In this document: in pieces, positions 15,480-22,697 of the stretch
Layout of the letters: every line of letters begins with the position of its first letter
How positions within the stretch are numbered: position 1 is the stretch's first letter
Assembly: GCA_964489715.1 (NCBI GenBank)
Contig: CAZBAK010000024.1
Span: 1 to 24,216, forward strand
Length of the DNA: 24,216 nucleotides
Direction: 5' to 3'
From: Tissierella_A sp964489715
GTDB taxonomy: Bacteria; Bacillota; Clostridia; Tissierellales; Tissierellaceae
Program-made: the position numbers and the translations under genes
The notes under the pieces: generated by a model
What the model was told of the DNA's origin: nothing
The model's input: only the letters and a program-made list of their open reading frames with translations
Database searches by the model: none

Positions 15480-16475
15480 ATGATTTATGTAATAAACCAT
15501 AGTGATTGTTGCTTTTTCAATCATGCGGCAGAAGAATATTTGATGAATAACTTTGATGATGAAGTTTTTATGCTTTGGATCAATAAGCCATCAATACTAA
15601 TAGGAAGAAATCAAAATACTCTTACAGAAATAAACTATGACTATGTAAAGAAAAAGAATATAGATGTAGTTAGGAGACTTTCTGGAGGAGGAACTGTTTA
15701 TAATGATTATGGAAATATGAACTTTTCCTTTATAACATACAGAGACAAGGAAAATAAAGAATTAAAAAATGGTTTTGAAAAATTTGCCCTTCCAGTTATA
15801 AGAGCCCTACAATCATTGGGAGTAAATGCAGAATTTACTGGTAGAAATGATGTGACTATAGGTGGGAAAAAATTCTCTGGTAATGCTCAGTATTGCCAAA
15901 AAGATAAGCTTCTCCATCATGGAACACTTTTATTTGATTGCGATATGGCTGGATTATCAGCTGCTCTTAAAAGTAAAAGTCTAAAGTTTAAAAATAAGGG
16001 TGTAAAATCAGTAGGAGGTAGGGTAACAAATATACTTCCCCACTTAAAGGAAGCTATTACTTTAGAAGAATTTAGGGAATATTTAAAAACTTATATAATA
16101 GATACACATAATATAGAAAAGATTATTGAATTTAGTGAAAAAGACATAGAAGAAATCGAGAAAATTTCTGAAAATAGATTTAAAACATGGGGATGGAATT
16201 ATGGCAAATGTCCAGTATATACATATGAAAATTCAGTTAAGCATCCTAGTGGATTAATAGAGTATAGCTTAAATGTAGGGGAAGGCTTAATAACTGATAT
16301 TTCAATATACGGAGACTTTTTTGGAGAAAAAAATATAGGAGAACTAGAAGAGATTTTACTGGGTGTAAAACATAGTAGGGAAGATATCAAAGCTAGATTA
16401 GAAAATATAGATTTAGATAAATATATTAGAGGATTAACAGTGGATAATTTAACAAATGATCTATTAGAAATCTAA
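15480..16475 (+). CDS. lplA: Lipoate--protein ligase A
   Basis: Attaches lipoate (and can attach octanoate) via an AMP intermediate to carrier-domain lysines of 2-oxoacid dehydrogenases or the glycine cleavage H protein. It is 331 aa. Visible motifs are IGRNQN (41-46), RRLSGGGTVYND (65-76) and GGKKFSGNAQ, the lipoyl-AMP binding elements of the LplA catalytic domain. The C-terminal accessory domain (about 250-331) is present. AGGAGG at 15467-15472 gives a well-spaced start. lipA follows after 19 bases, so the pair is an operon; octanoyl groups loaded by LplA would be sulfurated by LipA. Confidence 0.93.
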   Translation: MIYVINHSDCCFFNHAAEEYLMNNFDDEVFMLWINKPSILIGRNQNTLTEINYDYVKKKNIDVVRRLSGGGTVYNDYGNMNFSFITYRDKENKELKNGFEKFALPVIRALQSLGVNAEFTGRNDVTIGGKKFSGNAQYCQKDKLLHHGTLLFDCDMAGLSAALKSKSLKFKNKGVKSVGGRVTNILPHLKEAITLEEFREYLKTYIIDTHNIEKIIEFSEKDIEEIEKISENRFKTWGWNYGKCPVYTYENSVKHPSGLIEYSLNVGEGLITDISIYGDFFGEKNIGELEEILLGVKHSREDIKARLENIDLDKYIRGLTVDNLTNDLLEI

Positions 16476-16494
16476 TAAATAGGAGATGAAATAA

Positions 16495-17337
16495 ATGTAT
16501 GTAAGAAAGCCAGAATGGATCAGAACTAAGATGCAGGGTGGAGTGGTTTCCAATGAAGTAAAATCAATGATAGAAGATCTATCATTGACTACAGTTTGTG
16601 ACGAGGCAAGTTGTCCAAACCGTATGGAGTGTTTTCAAAGAGGAACTGCTACCTTTATGATACTTGGAAGAAATTGTACTAGAAATTGTACTTTTTGTAA
16701 TGTAACCCGTGAAAAACCAGATAAGGTAAATGAAGAAGAGCCTGAAAACATTGCAAAAGCTGTGGCTAAATTAAAATTAAATCATGCAGTTATAACTTCA
16801 GTTACAAGGGATGATTTAGAGGATCAAGGTGCCAATCATTTTAGAAGAGTGGTAGAAGAGATAAGAAAAACTTCACCTGAGGTTAGCATTGAACTCTTAA
16901 TACCAGATATGCAAGGAGATAGGGAATTAATAGATATAATCATAGACTCCCAGCCAGATGTTTTAAATCACAATGTAGAAACAGTTCCAGAGCTTTATGA
17001 TAGGGTTAGGCCTATGGCTATCTTTGATAGATCTATAGAGGTGCTTAACTATGTAAAGCAGGCCAAGCCAGATATGAGTACTAAATCAGGAGTTATGCTA
17101 GGTCTAGGAGAAACTAAGGAGCAGGTAATAGAGGTGCTAAGGAGACTAAGAGAGGTAGACTGTGATATGTTAACTCTTGGACAGTACTTACAGCCAAGTA
17201 CTTCACATATAAAGGTGGTAGAGTATATTACACCAGAAGAATTTGATGAATACAAGGAAATTGCCTTAGATATGGGCTTTAAAAGAGTAGCTTCAGCCCC
17301 TTTAGTTAGAAGCTCCTATTATGCAGAAGATCTATAA
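16495..17337 (+). CDS. lipA: Lipoyl synthase
   Basis: Radical SAM enzyme, 280 aa, that inserts two sulfurs into protein-bound octanoyl groups. Both iron-sulfur clusters are visible: the auxiliary cluster Cys35, 40, 46 in CDEASCPNRMEC, and the radical SAM motif CTRNCTFC (Cys61, 65, 68). The C-terminal RSSYYAEDL carries the conserved RSS ligand motif. The ribosome site is AGGAGATG. It is the second gene of the lplA-lipA operon and is closed by a terminator. Confidence 0.96.
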   Translation: MYVRKPEWIRTKMQGGVVSNEVKSMIEDLSLTTVCDEASCPNRMECFQRGTATFMILGRNCTRNCTFCNVTREKPDKVNEEEPENIAKAVAKLKLNHAVITSVTRDDLEDQGANHFRRVVEEIRKTSPEVSIELLIPDMQGDRELIDIIIDSQPDVLNHNVETVPELYDRVRPMAIFDRSIEVLNYVKQAKPDMSTKSGVMLGLGETKEQVIEVLRRLREVDCDMLTLGQYLQPSTSHIKVVEYITPEEFDEYKEIALDMGFKRVASAPLVRSSYYAEDL

Positions 17338-17357
17338 AACTATAAATCCATATAATT

Positions 17358-17400
17358 AGAAAAGACAAGATTGAAAATATCCTGTCTTTTCTTTCTTCCA
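17358..17400 (+). terminator. Intrinsic terminator after lipA
   Basis: A 10-bp stem AGAAAAGACA (17358-17367) with TGTCTTTTCT (17383-17392) is followed by TTCTTCC, then more T-rich DNA. Confidence 0.7.
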
Positions 17401-17410
17401 ATAGTTTTTA

Positions 17411-17419
17411 TGATACAAT
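17411..17419 (+). promoter_or_regulatory. Extended -10 promoter of the SleB-like gene
   Basis: TG-A-TACAAT is an extended -10 box 33 bases before ATG 17452. The -35 region is T-rich but not consensus. Confidence 0.45.
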
Positions 17420-17451
17420 GTAATTATATTATTTTACTAGGAGGCAATTGG

Positions 17452-18366
17452 ATGCTATTGAGAGATAAAAGGGCTAAAAATCTTATAATAATAATTTTAT
17501 TAGGATTGTTAATCCTAGCAAAAGATCATAAGGTTTCAGCTGATTCTAAATCCCTTGCTACTAATACAAAGGAGCAAATTCAATTTTTAGAAGAAAAAAG
17601 AAAATTGCAAAATGAAATACTTAGAGAAAGACAAAAGAATACAATTGTTGAAGGAATGTTATCTTCTAAAGATATTGAAAATAGACTAGATGAAGAAGTT
17701 GAAAATAAAGATGAAATTAAAAGAGAGCAAAAAGATGAAGAAGACACACTATCTAAGGTAATTAAATCTATTAGGAGATTTCAAATTAAAAACCGTGAGT
17801 CTAAAGAAGCTCTAGAGAGAGAAAACTTAGATCAAAAAGAAGATAGGGATAGATATTATAAAAATACAAAGATACCTATAGTAGAGGATAGAAAACTTGA
17901 GGCTGTCCAAGCTTCATTTAATGAAAAGATTGAGAATATTGTTCCAGAAAAGATAAAAGATTTAATAGATAGGCCACTTCCAGATAGGGAGCCTGTAGAT
18001 ATGAACTATAGTGATAGGGAAATGCTTGAGAGAATTGTTATGGCTGAATCAGGTGGGGAACCTTACTTAGGACAAATAGCAGTTGCAAATGTTGTACTCA
18101 ATAGAGTTAAGAGCAATAGATATCCTTCAACCTTGGAAGGAGTTATCTTCCAAAAATCTCAATTTTCACCTGTTAAAAACGGGGTAATTCGTGGTCGAGA
18201 GCCAAATGAATCTGTTAAAAAAGCTGTGTCGGAAGCATTAGCTGGTAGAATGATAGTTGCTGAGGATACCTTATATTTTGTTAATCCAGTTTTAGCAACA
18301 GATCAAACCATTCCTCGTACTAAGACTCCAGTTAAAGTTATAGGCAGTCACACCTTTTATAAATAA
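17452..18366 (+). CDS. SleB-type cell wall (spore cortex) hydrolase with N-terminal membrane helix
   Basis: A 304-aa protein. Residues 9-24 are hydrophobic (signal anchor). Residues about 35-175 are a highly charged Lys/Glu-rich, probably coiled region. Residues 188-304 form the SleB/CwlJ hydrolase domain: DREMLERIVMAESGGEP with the catalytic Glu199, QIAVANVVLNRV, KSQFSPV and a closing GSHTFYK. Domain members are lytic transglycosylases acting on spore cortex or vegetative peptidoglycan. No LysM or PG-binding-1 domain is fused, so a role outside germination is possible. ATG 17452 is fixed by AGGAGG at 17439-17444; an earlier in-frame TTG at 17371 lies inside the lipA terminator and is rejected. 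Confidence 0.85.
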   Translation: MLLRDKRAKNLIIIILLGLLILAKDHKVSADSKSLATNTKEQIQFLEEKRKLQNEILRERQKNTIVEGMLSSKDIENRLDEEVENKDEIKREQKDEEDTLSKVIKSIRRFQIKNRESKEALERENLDQKEDRDRYYKNTKIPIVEDRKLEAVQASFNEKIENIVPEKIKDLIDRPLPDREPVDMNYSDREMLERIVMAESGGEPYLGQIAVANVVLNRVKSNRYPSTLEGVIFQKSQFSPVKNGVIRGREPNESVKKAVSEALAGRMIVAEDTLYFVNPVLATDQTIPRTKTPVKVIGSHTFYK

Positions 18367-18398
18367 AATAGATAAATATATATAAAGAATAACAATGT

Positions 18399-18455
18399 GC
18401 TCCCAAGCTAGACAGTTTAAGTAAAACAACTGATACTAAGGGAGCCTTTTATTAT
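18399..18455 (+). terminator. Probable terminator after the SleB-like gene
   Basis: GCTCCC (18399-18404) pairs with GGGAGC (18440-18445), and the loop holds an inner stem CAGTT/AACTG (18413-18417 with 18428-18432). CTTTTATTATTT follows. Confidence 0.55.
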
Positions 18456-18569
18456 TTAATTTAGTTTAATAGGGAGAATATAATATATAAAGGGTATAAA
18501 TATCATATTAAATAATATAAGATTATTTTGCTATATCCACTTAATTGAGCAAGCAAGGAGGATATTACA

Positions 18570-19199
18570 ATGAAAAAAACAATCTCTCTATTTATAATAA
18601 TTATATTTATAATCATCCTATGGGGATGCACCCAGGGAAAAGACTCTAATAGCTATATTGAAAAAGCTAAGTTAACAAAAGAAGAAGAACAAATGGCAAG
18701 ATTACTTGTTGATCTTGAGGAATATAGAATTTATGATTTTGAAATTGATAAGGATATAAAGACATTAGAAATAAATATAAGCCAATTAAAAGATGGGAAA
18801 TGGGAATTTGTTTCTGGAGGATTAGACCAATTTAAGGATAGAAATGGAAGAATATCATTAAACTTTAAAAATCTTGGAGAAGGGATTAGGCTTGCTATAG
18901 AAAGTGAAAGTAGCTCTGGCTCCAGTAGTTATAGTACTGAATCTATAAAAGAAATTAATAAAGAAAATATAATTGTAAACATCTCTTCCCTAGAAGAAAG
19001 GAAAGAGATAGTATATGAAGAAGAAATACCTATAGTTATTCAAAGCTTAAGCTATAAAGATTCCCTAGATAGCTTTGATGTAAATTCTTTTTTTACTCCA
19101 GAGGTCTACAAGGAGAGAGATTATGAAGGAGTATATGCTATTACTCTTATGTTTAGTGAAAAGACTATGGAAGAATTGACTGAAGATAAGGATATTTAA
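18570..19199 (+). CDS. Predicted lipoprotein, function unknown
   Basis: A 209-aa protein with a lipoprotein signal peptide: MKKT, an Ile/Phe-rich helix and lipobox LWGC (Cys20). The mature part is acidic, with a serine-rich stretch ESESSSGSSSYSTES (about residues 111-125) between two predicted beta-rich halves. The first half (IKTLEINISQLKDGKWEFVSGG) looks like a small beta-sandwich seen in other Bacillota lipoproteins, but no family is claimed. AAGGAGG sits nine bases ahead of ATG 18570. It is monocistronic, with its own upstream AT-rich region and a shared terminator. Confidence 0.75.
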   Translation: MKKTISLFIIIIFIIILWGCTQGKDSNSYIEKAKLTKEEEQMARLLVDLEEYRIYDFEIDKDIKTLEINISQLKDGKWEFVSGGLDQFKDRNGRISLNFKNLGEGIRLAIESESSSGSSSYSTESIKEINKENIIVNISSLEERKEIVYEEEIPIVIQSLSYKDSLDSFDVNSFFTPEVYKERDYEGVYAITLMFSEKTMEELTEDKDI

Positions 19200-19217
19200 G
19201 AGATTTATTAAAAAACC

Positions 19218-19248
19218 AAGCCCTATTAAAATAATTTTAATAGGGCTT
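19218..19248. terminator. Bidirectional terminator between lipoprotein and betaine-binding genes
   Basis: A perfect 14-bp stem AAGCCCTATTAAAA (19218-19231) with its complement (19235-19248) and a 3-base loop. On the minus strand it is followed by GGTTTTTTAATAA, a strong U-tract. Confidence 0.8.
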
Positions 19249-19259
19249 AAATCTGTATT

Positions 19260-20117
19260 TTATTTATCTTGTTCTATCCATCCATCTACTAGATCTCTGT
19301 TTTTTTCTATGAATTCCTTTGCTGCAATCTCTGGATCCTTTCCGTCTTGGATCTCTAGCATAACTGAAGAGAGTTCTTCAGTAGATAATACATAGTTTTC
19401 TAAAAAGCCTGCAACTTCAGGCAAGTCTTCTTTTATGTCAGGCCTACCCATGCTCTTTATATATTCACCACTACCCATTATTTCATCAGGGTCTTCTAAG
19501 AATTCTAGATCCCATTCAGCCCATTTCCAATGAGGCTTCCAGCCAGTAACTACAATCCATTCTTGGTTTTTAACTGCACGAGATAGTTCTGCTGTCATGG
19601 CAGGGCCACCACTTTCTTCAAGGGTCCAGTCCTCTAGATCATAATGAGGCATAAGTTCATCATCAGTTACAACCATCTGGGCTGCTCCTGGATCTATACC
19701 TACTATTCTTCCATTGAATTTATCCTTATTGTCTTTAAGTTCTTCTATACTATCTATATCTACATATTCTGGTACTACAAGGCCAATTTGTGCTGATAAA
19801 TAATTATTGTTTAATTCTACTAAATCATCTTCATACTTGGCCCAATAATTCCTATCAGTATCAGGTAACCATGAGCATACAAAGGCATCTATCTTACCAG
19901 TAGCTGTTGACTGATACATAAGACCTGTCTGAAGTAGAGGAGTTTCAACATCATAGCCCATTTCTTCTAAAACTTCTTTGACTATATAGGTTGAAGCCTC
20001 AGCTGAAGCCCATTGTACATATCCTATCTTTACGGTCTCCCCTTGAGAATTATAAGATATAATTATAGTTATAATTATTGAGATAAAGGGACACAATAGT
20101 ATTAAGGTAAGATGCAT
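19260..20117 (-). CDS. Glycine betaine/proline-type ABC substrate-binding protein (OpuAC family), doubtful 5' end
   Basis: Binding component for a quaternary ammonium compatible solute such as glycine betaine. The whole OpuAC domain is present: KIGYVQWASAEAS, then AFVCSWLPDTD, then VVTGWKPHWKW, whose tryptophans fit the aromatic cage of the family. A hydrophobic N-terminus (about residues 3-21) could be a signal or membrane anchor but lacks a lipobox cysteine in the usual place and lacks basic residues. ATG 20117 has no ribosome site, and repeat DNA starts within about 15 bases of it. The native 5' end may therefore have been lost or replaced, or the domain may once have been fused to a permease. 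No permease or ATPase gene is near. Confidence 0.75.
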   Translation of the reverse strand: MHLTLILLCPFISIIITIIISYNSQGETVKIGYVQWASAEASTYIVKEVLEEMGYDVETPLLQTGLMYQSTATGKIDAFVCSWLPDTDRNYWAKYEDDLVELNNNYLSAQIGLVVPEYVDIDSIEELKDNKDKFNGRIVGIDPGAAQMVVTDDELMPHYDLEDWTLEESGGPAMTAELSRAVKNQEWIVVTGWKPHWKWAEWDLEFLEDPDEIMGSGEYIKSMGRPDIKEDLPEVAGFLENYVLSTEELSSVMLEIQDGKDPEIAAKEFIEKNRDLVDGWIEQDK

Positions 20118-20129
20118 CAGTAGATAATA

Positions 20130-20475
20130 TTGAAAGAGGGGGCCAGCAGAGCTAGCCCCTACATATCCATATGTAGAGAGATCCTAGTTACCCTATACAT
20201 ATGGATATGCCTGGTTTGTACGAAAGACCCTAGTTTCCTANNNNNNNNNNNNNNNNNNNNNNNNNNNNNNNNNNNNNNNNNNNNNNNNNNNNNNNNNNNN
20301 NNNNNNNNNNNNNNNNNNNNNNNNNNNNNNNNNNNNNNNNTTGTACGAAAGACCCTAGTTTCCTACACATATAGATATACCTGGCTTGTACCAAAGACCC
20401 CAGTTATCCCATACATATTATGTACCTCACTTGTAGGGGAGACCTGTGGTCTCCCATATATCCTCAAAATTGCTT
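20130..20475. repeat. Intergenic 45-bp tandem repeat array, interrupted by an assembly gap
   Basis: The 480-base space between 20118 and 20597 holds no credible gene. Units begin with TTGTA or ATGTA at 20171, 20216, 20341, 20386 and 20431; successive starts on each side of the gap are exactly 45 bases apart. The shared core is GAAAGACCCTAGTT-TCC followed by CATAT-GATAT-CCTGG. The outermost units differ and carry inverted repeats: GGGGCCAGC/GCTAGCCCC on the left (about 20138-20159) and GGGAGACC/GGTCTCCC on the right (about 20437-20455). Such GC-richer stem elements resemble dispersed intergenic repeats of Clostridia. An open frame crossing the array is only a by-product. Confidence 0.8.
20241..20340. 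other. Assembly gap of exactly 100 N
   Basis: One hundred N bases lie inside the tandem repeat. The 25 bases before the gap (20216-20240) are identical to the 25 bases after it (20341-20365), so the true length is unknown and the two contig ends may simply overlap. Confidence 0.98.
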
Positions 20476-20597
20476 ATCCTCTATAGGCTTGGGTATTAAA
20501 TAGACAAATAGATAAAATTTATCTATGGTTTTATAAAAAGTAAAAATCTTAGTTGCCCATCAATATCTAATAAAACATTTTCAGGAAGGAGCAAGCT

Positions 20598-20837
20598 ATG
20601 AATAAGAAGGATAATATAGATATAGTAAAACTCAGAAGCATTTCAAATGAAATGGAACTATCTATGATAAAAGAAATCTTAGATGATAACAGTATCCCCT
20701 ATATAGTGAAGGATCATGGAGCAGGAGGCTATATGAGGATAATAGGTGGTATCTCAATGTTTGAGACAGAGGTAATGGTAGAGAAGTCTGATTTTGATAG
20801 AGCTAATAGCTTATTAGAGTCCATAAGTATAGAATAG
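20598..20837 (+). CDS. DUF2007 domain protein (putative signal-transducing protein)
   Basis: A 79-aa small soluble protein matching the DUF2007 pattern: a first strand IVKLRSISNEMELSMIKEILDDNSIPYIVKD, then a short GGYMRIIGG loop and FETEVMVEKSDFDRANSLLESI. The fold is PII/ACT-like in related structures and the function is not known. AGGAAGGAG precedes ATG 20598. It is the first gene after the repeat array and heads a same-strand run with the DUF1835/DUF3658 gene 60 bases on. Confidence 0.78.
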   Translation: MNKKDNIDIVKLRSISNEMELSMIKEILDDNSIPYIVKDHGAGGYMRIIGGISMFETEVMVEKSDFDRANSLLESISIE

Positions 20838-20897
20838 TTTAAACTCTATTTTTATAATCTTAAAGCTAAAAACTGTAAATTAGGAGAGGATTAAGGC

Positions 20898-21704
20898 ATG
20901 ATTGAAGTTGTATTTAGTGAAAACACAAAAGCTTCCATGGAACAATTAAAAAAAGATTTTAAAGAAAAATCTATAGATGGAAGCTTTAAAGAAATTGTGA
21001 ATATAGGATTTTCTCTGGATATTGGAGATATTTCAGGCAAGATAGACGGCAAGGAGAGAAAAGAAGTATTCTATAAACTAAGAGGCATAAATTTTGATAA
21101 GGAAGAAGAAAAAAAGTTTTTTAATCAGCAAAGAAAAGACTTAGAAAAGTTACTAGCTGCAGCTAAAGAGGGAGAAGATATTAGAATATGGGAAAGTAGT
21201 GCAGCCTTTTCAGTATGTGGAGTTTATTTTGTATGTGATCTCTTAAAAGAAATAGATTGTAAGATAAGCATTGTTTCTTTTCCAGAATACCACAAATTAT
21301 CAAATAAGCTATTCTTAAGTTCTTCTACTTGGTCTTCAATATTGCCAGAACAATTTCATGAATTTTTAATTTATGAAAAAAAGCTTGAAAAAATTATTAA
21401 GCAAGCAAAAGCTAATCACTGGGAAGATTTAAGGAGAGAAAACTCTCCCTTGAGAGCAGTAGTAAATGGAAAACTTATTTCTGTAGAGGAAGATTTCTAT
21501 GATCATATTATACTCAGAAATATGCCAAAGGGAGATTTCACCATGATAGATTTAATTGGGAAAATTATAGGAGAGTTTGATTTAGGTCTAGGAGATACTT
21601 GGCTTATTTTAAGGATAGAGAAGATGATAGAAGAGGGAGTATTAAAAGTGTTAAGGGATAAAAAGACATCTAATCCCTACAGTAAAGTTTTAAGAGGTGT
21701 TTAA
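20898..21704 (+). CDS. DUF1835/DUF3658 domain protein, function unknown
   Basis: A 268-aa cytoplasmic protein. The N-terminal half opens MIEVVFSENTKASMEQLKK and runs through an EGEDIRIWESSAAFSVCGVYFVCDLL stretch, as in DUF1835. The C-terminal part, EEDFYDHIILRNMPKGDF followed by DLIGKIIGEFDLGLGDTWL and RIEKMIEEGVLKVLRDK, matches DUF3658, which looks like a winged-helix-type segment. Members are common in Bacillota and uncharacterised. GGAGAGG lies just upstream. The stop is one base before the next ATG, so the next gene is translationally coupled. Confidence 0.78.
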   Translation: MIEVVFSENTKASMEQLKKDFKEKSIDGSFKEIVNIGFSLDIGDISGKIDGKERKEVFYKLRGINFDKEEEKKFFNQQRKDLEKLLAAAKEGEDIRIWESSAAFSVCGVYFVCDLLKEIDCKISIVSFPEYHKLSNKLFLSSSTWSSILPEQFHEFLIYEKKLEKIIKQAKANHWEDLRRENSPLRAVVNGKLISVEEDFYDHIILRNMPKGDFTMIDLIGKIIGEFDLGLGDTWLILRIEKMIEEGVLKVLRDKKTSNPYSKVLRGV

Positions 21705-21705
21705 T

Positions 21706-21906
21706 ATGGATAATAAAAATAACAATGATAAAAAAGATTTCAATAACAATGAAAAGGAAACTAATCAGATATCCTATCTGGCAATAGGAATTGTACTAGG
21801 AGTTGCAATTGGTACAGCCTTAAAGAATCTTGCTTTAGGACTAGCCCTTGGTATAGCTATCGGTGCAGGAATAGACTTTCAGAAGTCTAGAGAGAAGGAT
21901 AAATAA
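21706..21906 (+). CDS. 66-aa glycine-zipper membrane peptide
   Basis: Asn/Lys-rich cytosolic head (MDNKNNNDKKDF) followed by two Gly-zipper hydrophobic stretches, YLAIGIVLGVAIGTAL and LALGLALGIAIGAGI, then a basic tail. The GxxxG spacing suggests tight helix packing or oligomers. ATG 21706 is preferred to GTG 21697, because AGAGGTG at 21693-21699 lies six bases before it. The peptide is coupled to the DUF1835/DUF3658 gene and followed 44 bases later by the cupin gene. No function is known. Confidence 0.7.
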   Translation: MDNKNNNDKKDFNNNEKETNQISYLAIGIVLGVAIGTALKNLALGLALGIAIGAGIDFQKSREKDK

Positions 21907-21950
21907 GTAAAATTAGATAAAGATAGATTAATTTCTAGGAGGAGATTTGA

Positions 21951-22595
21951 ATGAATGCTTTTAATGATTTATCTGAAAACTTAGTATATCTATGGGAAGA
22001 GATGAAAAGAGGTGATGAAGAATTTTCTTCTACTTTGGAAACTATAATCCATGAACACTATAAAATGACTGAAAATAAAGCTATAAAGTCTAAAAAAAAC
22101 AACTTTATAGAAAAAACTATTGAAGAGATCTATTCTAAAACCGACTCTAAAACCAGCTATAATCAACTGATAGAAGCTATATATAAGATAAAAGATAATA
22201 TACATTGGTATCCAAATCCTACTTTTAAAGAAACTGAAATTGCAATAAAGAGGGAAAATTATTGTGCGAATTTAGTAGGTAAAGCCTTTGATATACAAGC
22301 TAATCCCTATACATATTATAATTTTTATAGCGAGAAAATAATTGTTGGCCTATTTTTAATGGGGAAAAATCAATTTTATCCAGCTCATCATCATCCTGCA
22401 TGGGAAACATGGGTAATACTATCTGGAAGTGGGAAATGGAAAGTAGAGAAAAAAGATTGGGAAATTAAAAAACCAGGAGATTGCTTTACTTTTACAGAAA
22501 ATGAAAGTCATTCTGTAAAAACTTTAGATGAACCTATTTTAGCTGTTTGGGCTTGGACAGGAGAATTAAGTTCCTGGGCTAAATGGACTTTATAA
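21951..22595 (+). CDS. Cupin of the DMSP-lyase (DddL/DddQ/DddW) family with Trp at the catalytic Tyr position
   Basis: A 214-aa protein: a helical N-terminal part (1-90) and a C-terminal cupin barrel. The metal motif reads FYPAHHHPAWETWVILSG, so in the pattern HxHxxxExY of DMSP-lyase cupins His146, His148 and Glu152 are kept but Trp154 stands where the catalytic Tyr is expected. The late histidine His187 (ESHSVKT) is present, as is the family ending EPILAVWAWTG. Known relatives cleave dimethylsulfoniopropionate using that Tyr, so lyase activity is doubtful. The ribosome site is AGGAGG, 21938-21943. It is the last gene of the DUF2007 / DUF1835-DUF3658 / Gly-zipper run; no terminator is obvious after it. 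Confidence 0.75.
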   Translation: MNAFNDLSENLVYLWEEMKRGDEEFSSTLETIIHEHYKMTENKAIKSKKNNFIEKTIEEIYSKTDSKTSYNQLIEAIYKIKDNIHWYPNPTFKETEIAIKRENYCANLVGKAFDIQANPYTYYNFYSEKIIVGLFLMGKNQFYPAHHHPAWETWVILSGSGKWKVEKKDWEIKKPGDCFTFTENESHSVKTLDEPILAVWAWTGELSSWAKWTL

Positions 22596-22697
22596 TATTA
22601 TGATATAGATTATTAAAACAATTACTTATGGGTAAATATGATTATGAAGAGTATTATAAAGTATATTTTATAATAAAAAATGGAAGGGGATAGGGAT

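Noticed and set aside
17371..17451. Upstream in-frame TTG start for the SleB-like protein
   Set aside because: It lies within the lipA terminator hairpin and before the extended -10 box, while ATG 17452 has a perfect AGGAGG.
20171..20460. Possible CRISPR array
   Set aside because: Units are directly head-to-tail with a 45-base period and diverge along the whole unit; there are no constant repeats separated by unique spacers and no cas genes.
20130..20486. Open reading frame crossing the gap and the repeat array
   Set aside because: It consists of repeat DNA plus unknown bases, has no ribosome site and its translation has no protein-like character; the frame is open only because the 45-base period is divisible by three.
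21951..22595. Confident assignment of the cupin as a DMSP lyase
   Set aside because: The catalytic Tyr position is Trp and no DMSP-related catabolic genes are adjacent, so only the family level is claimed.
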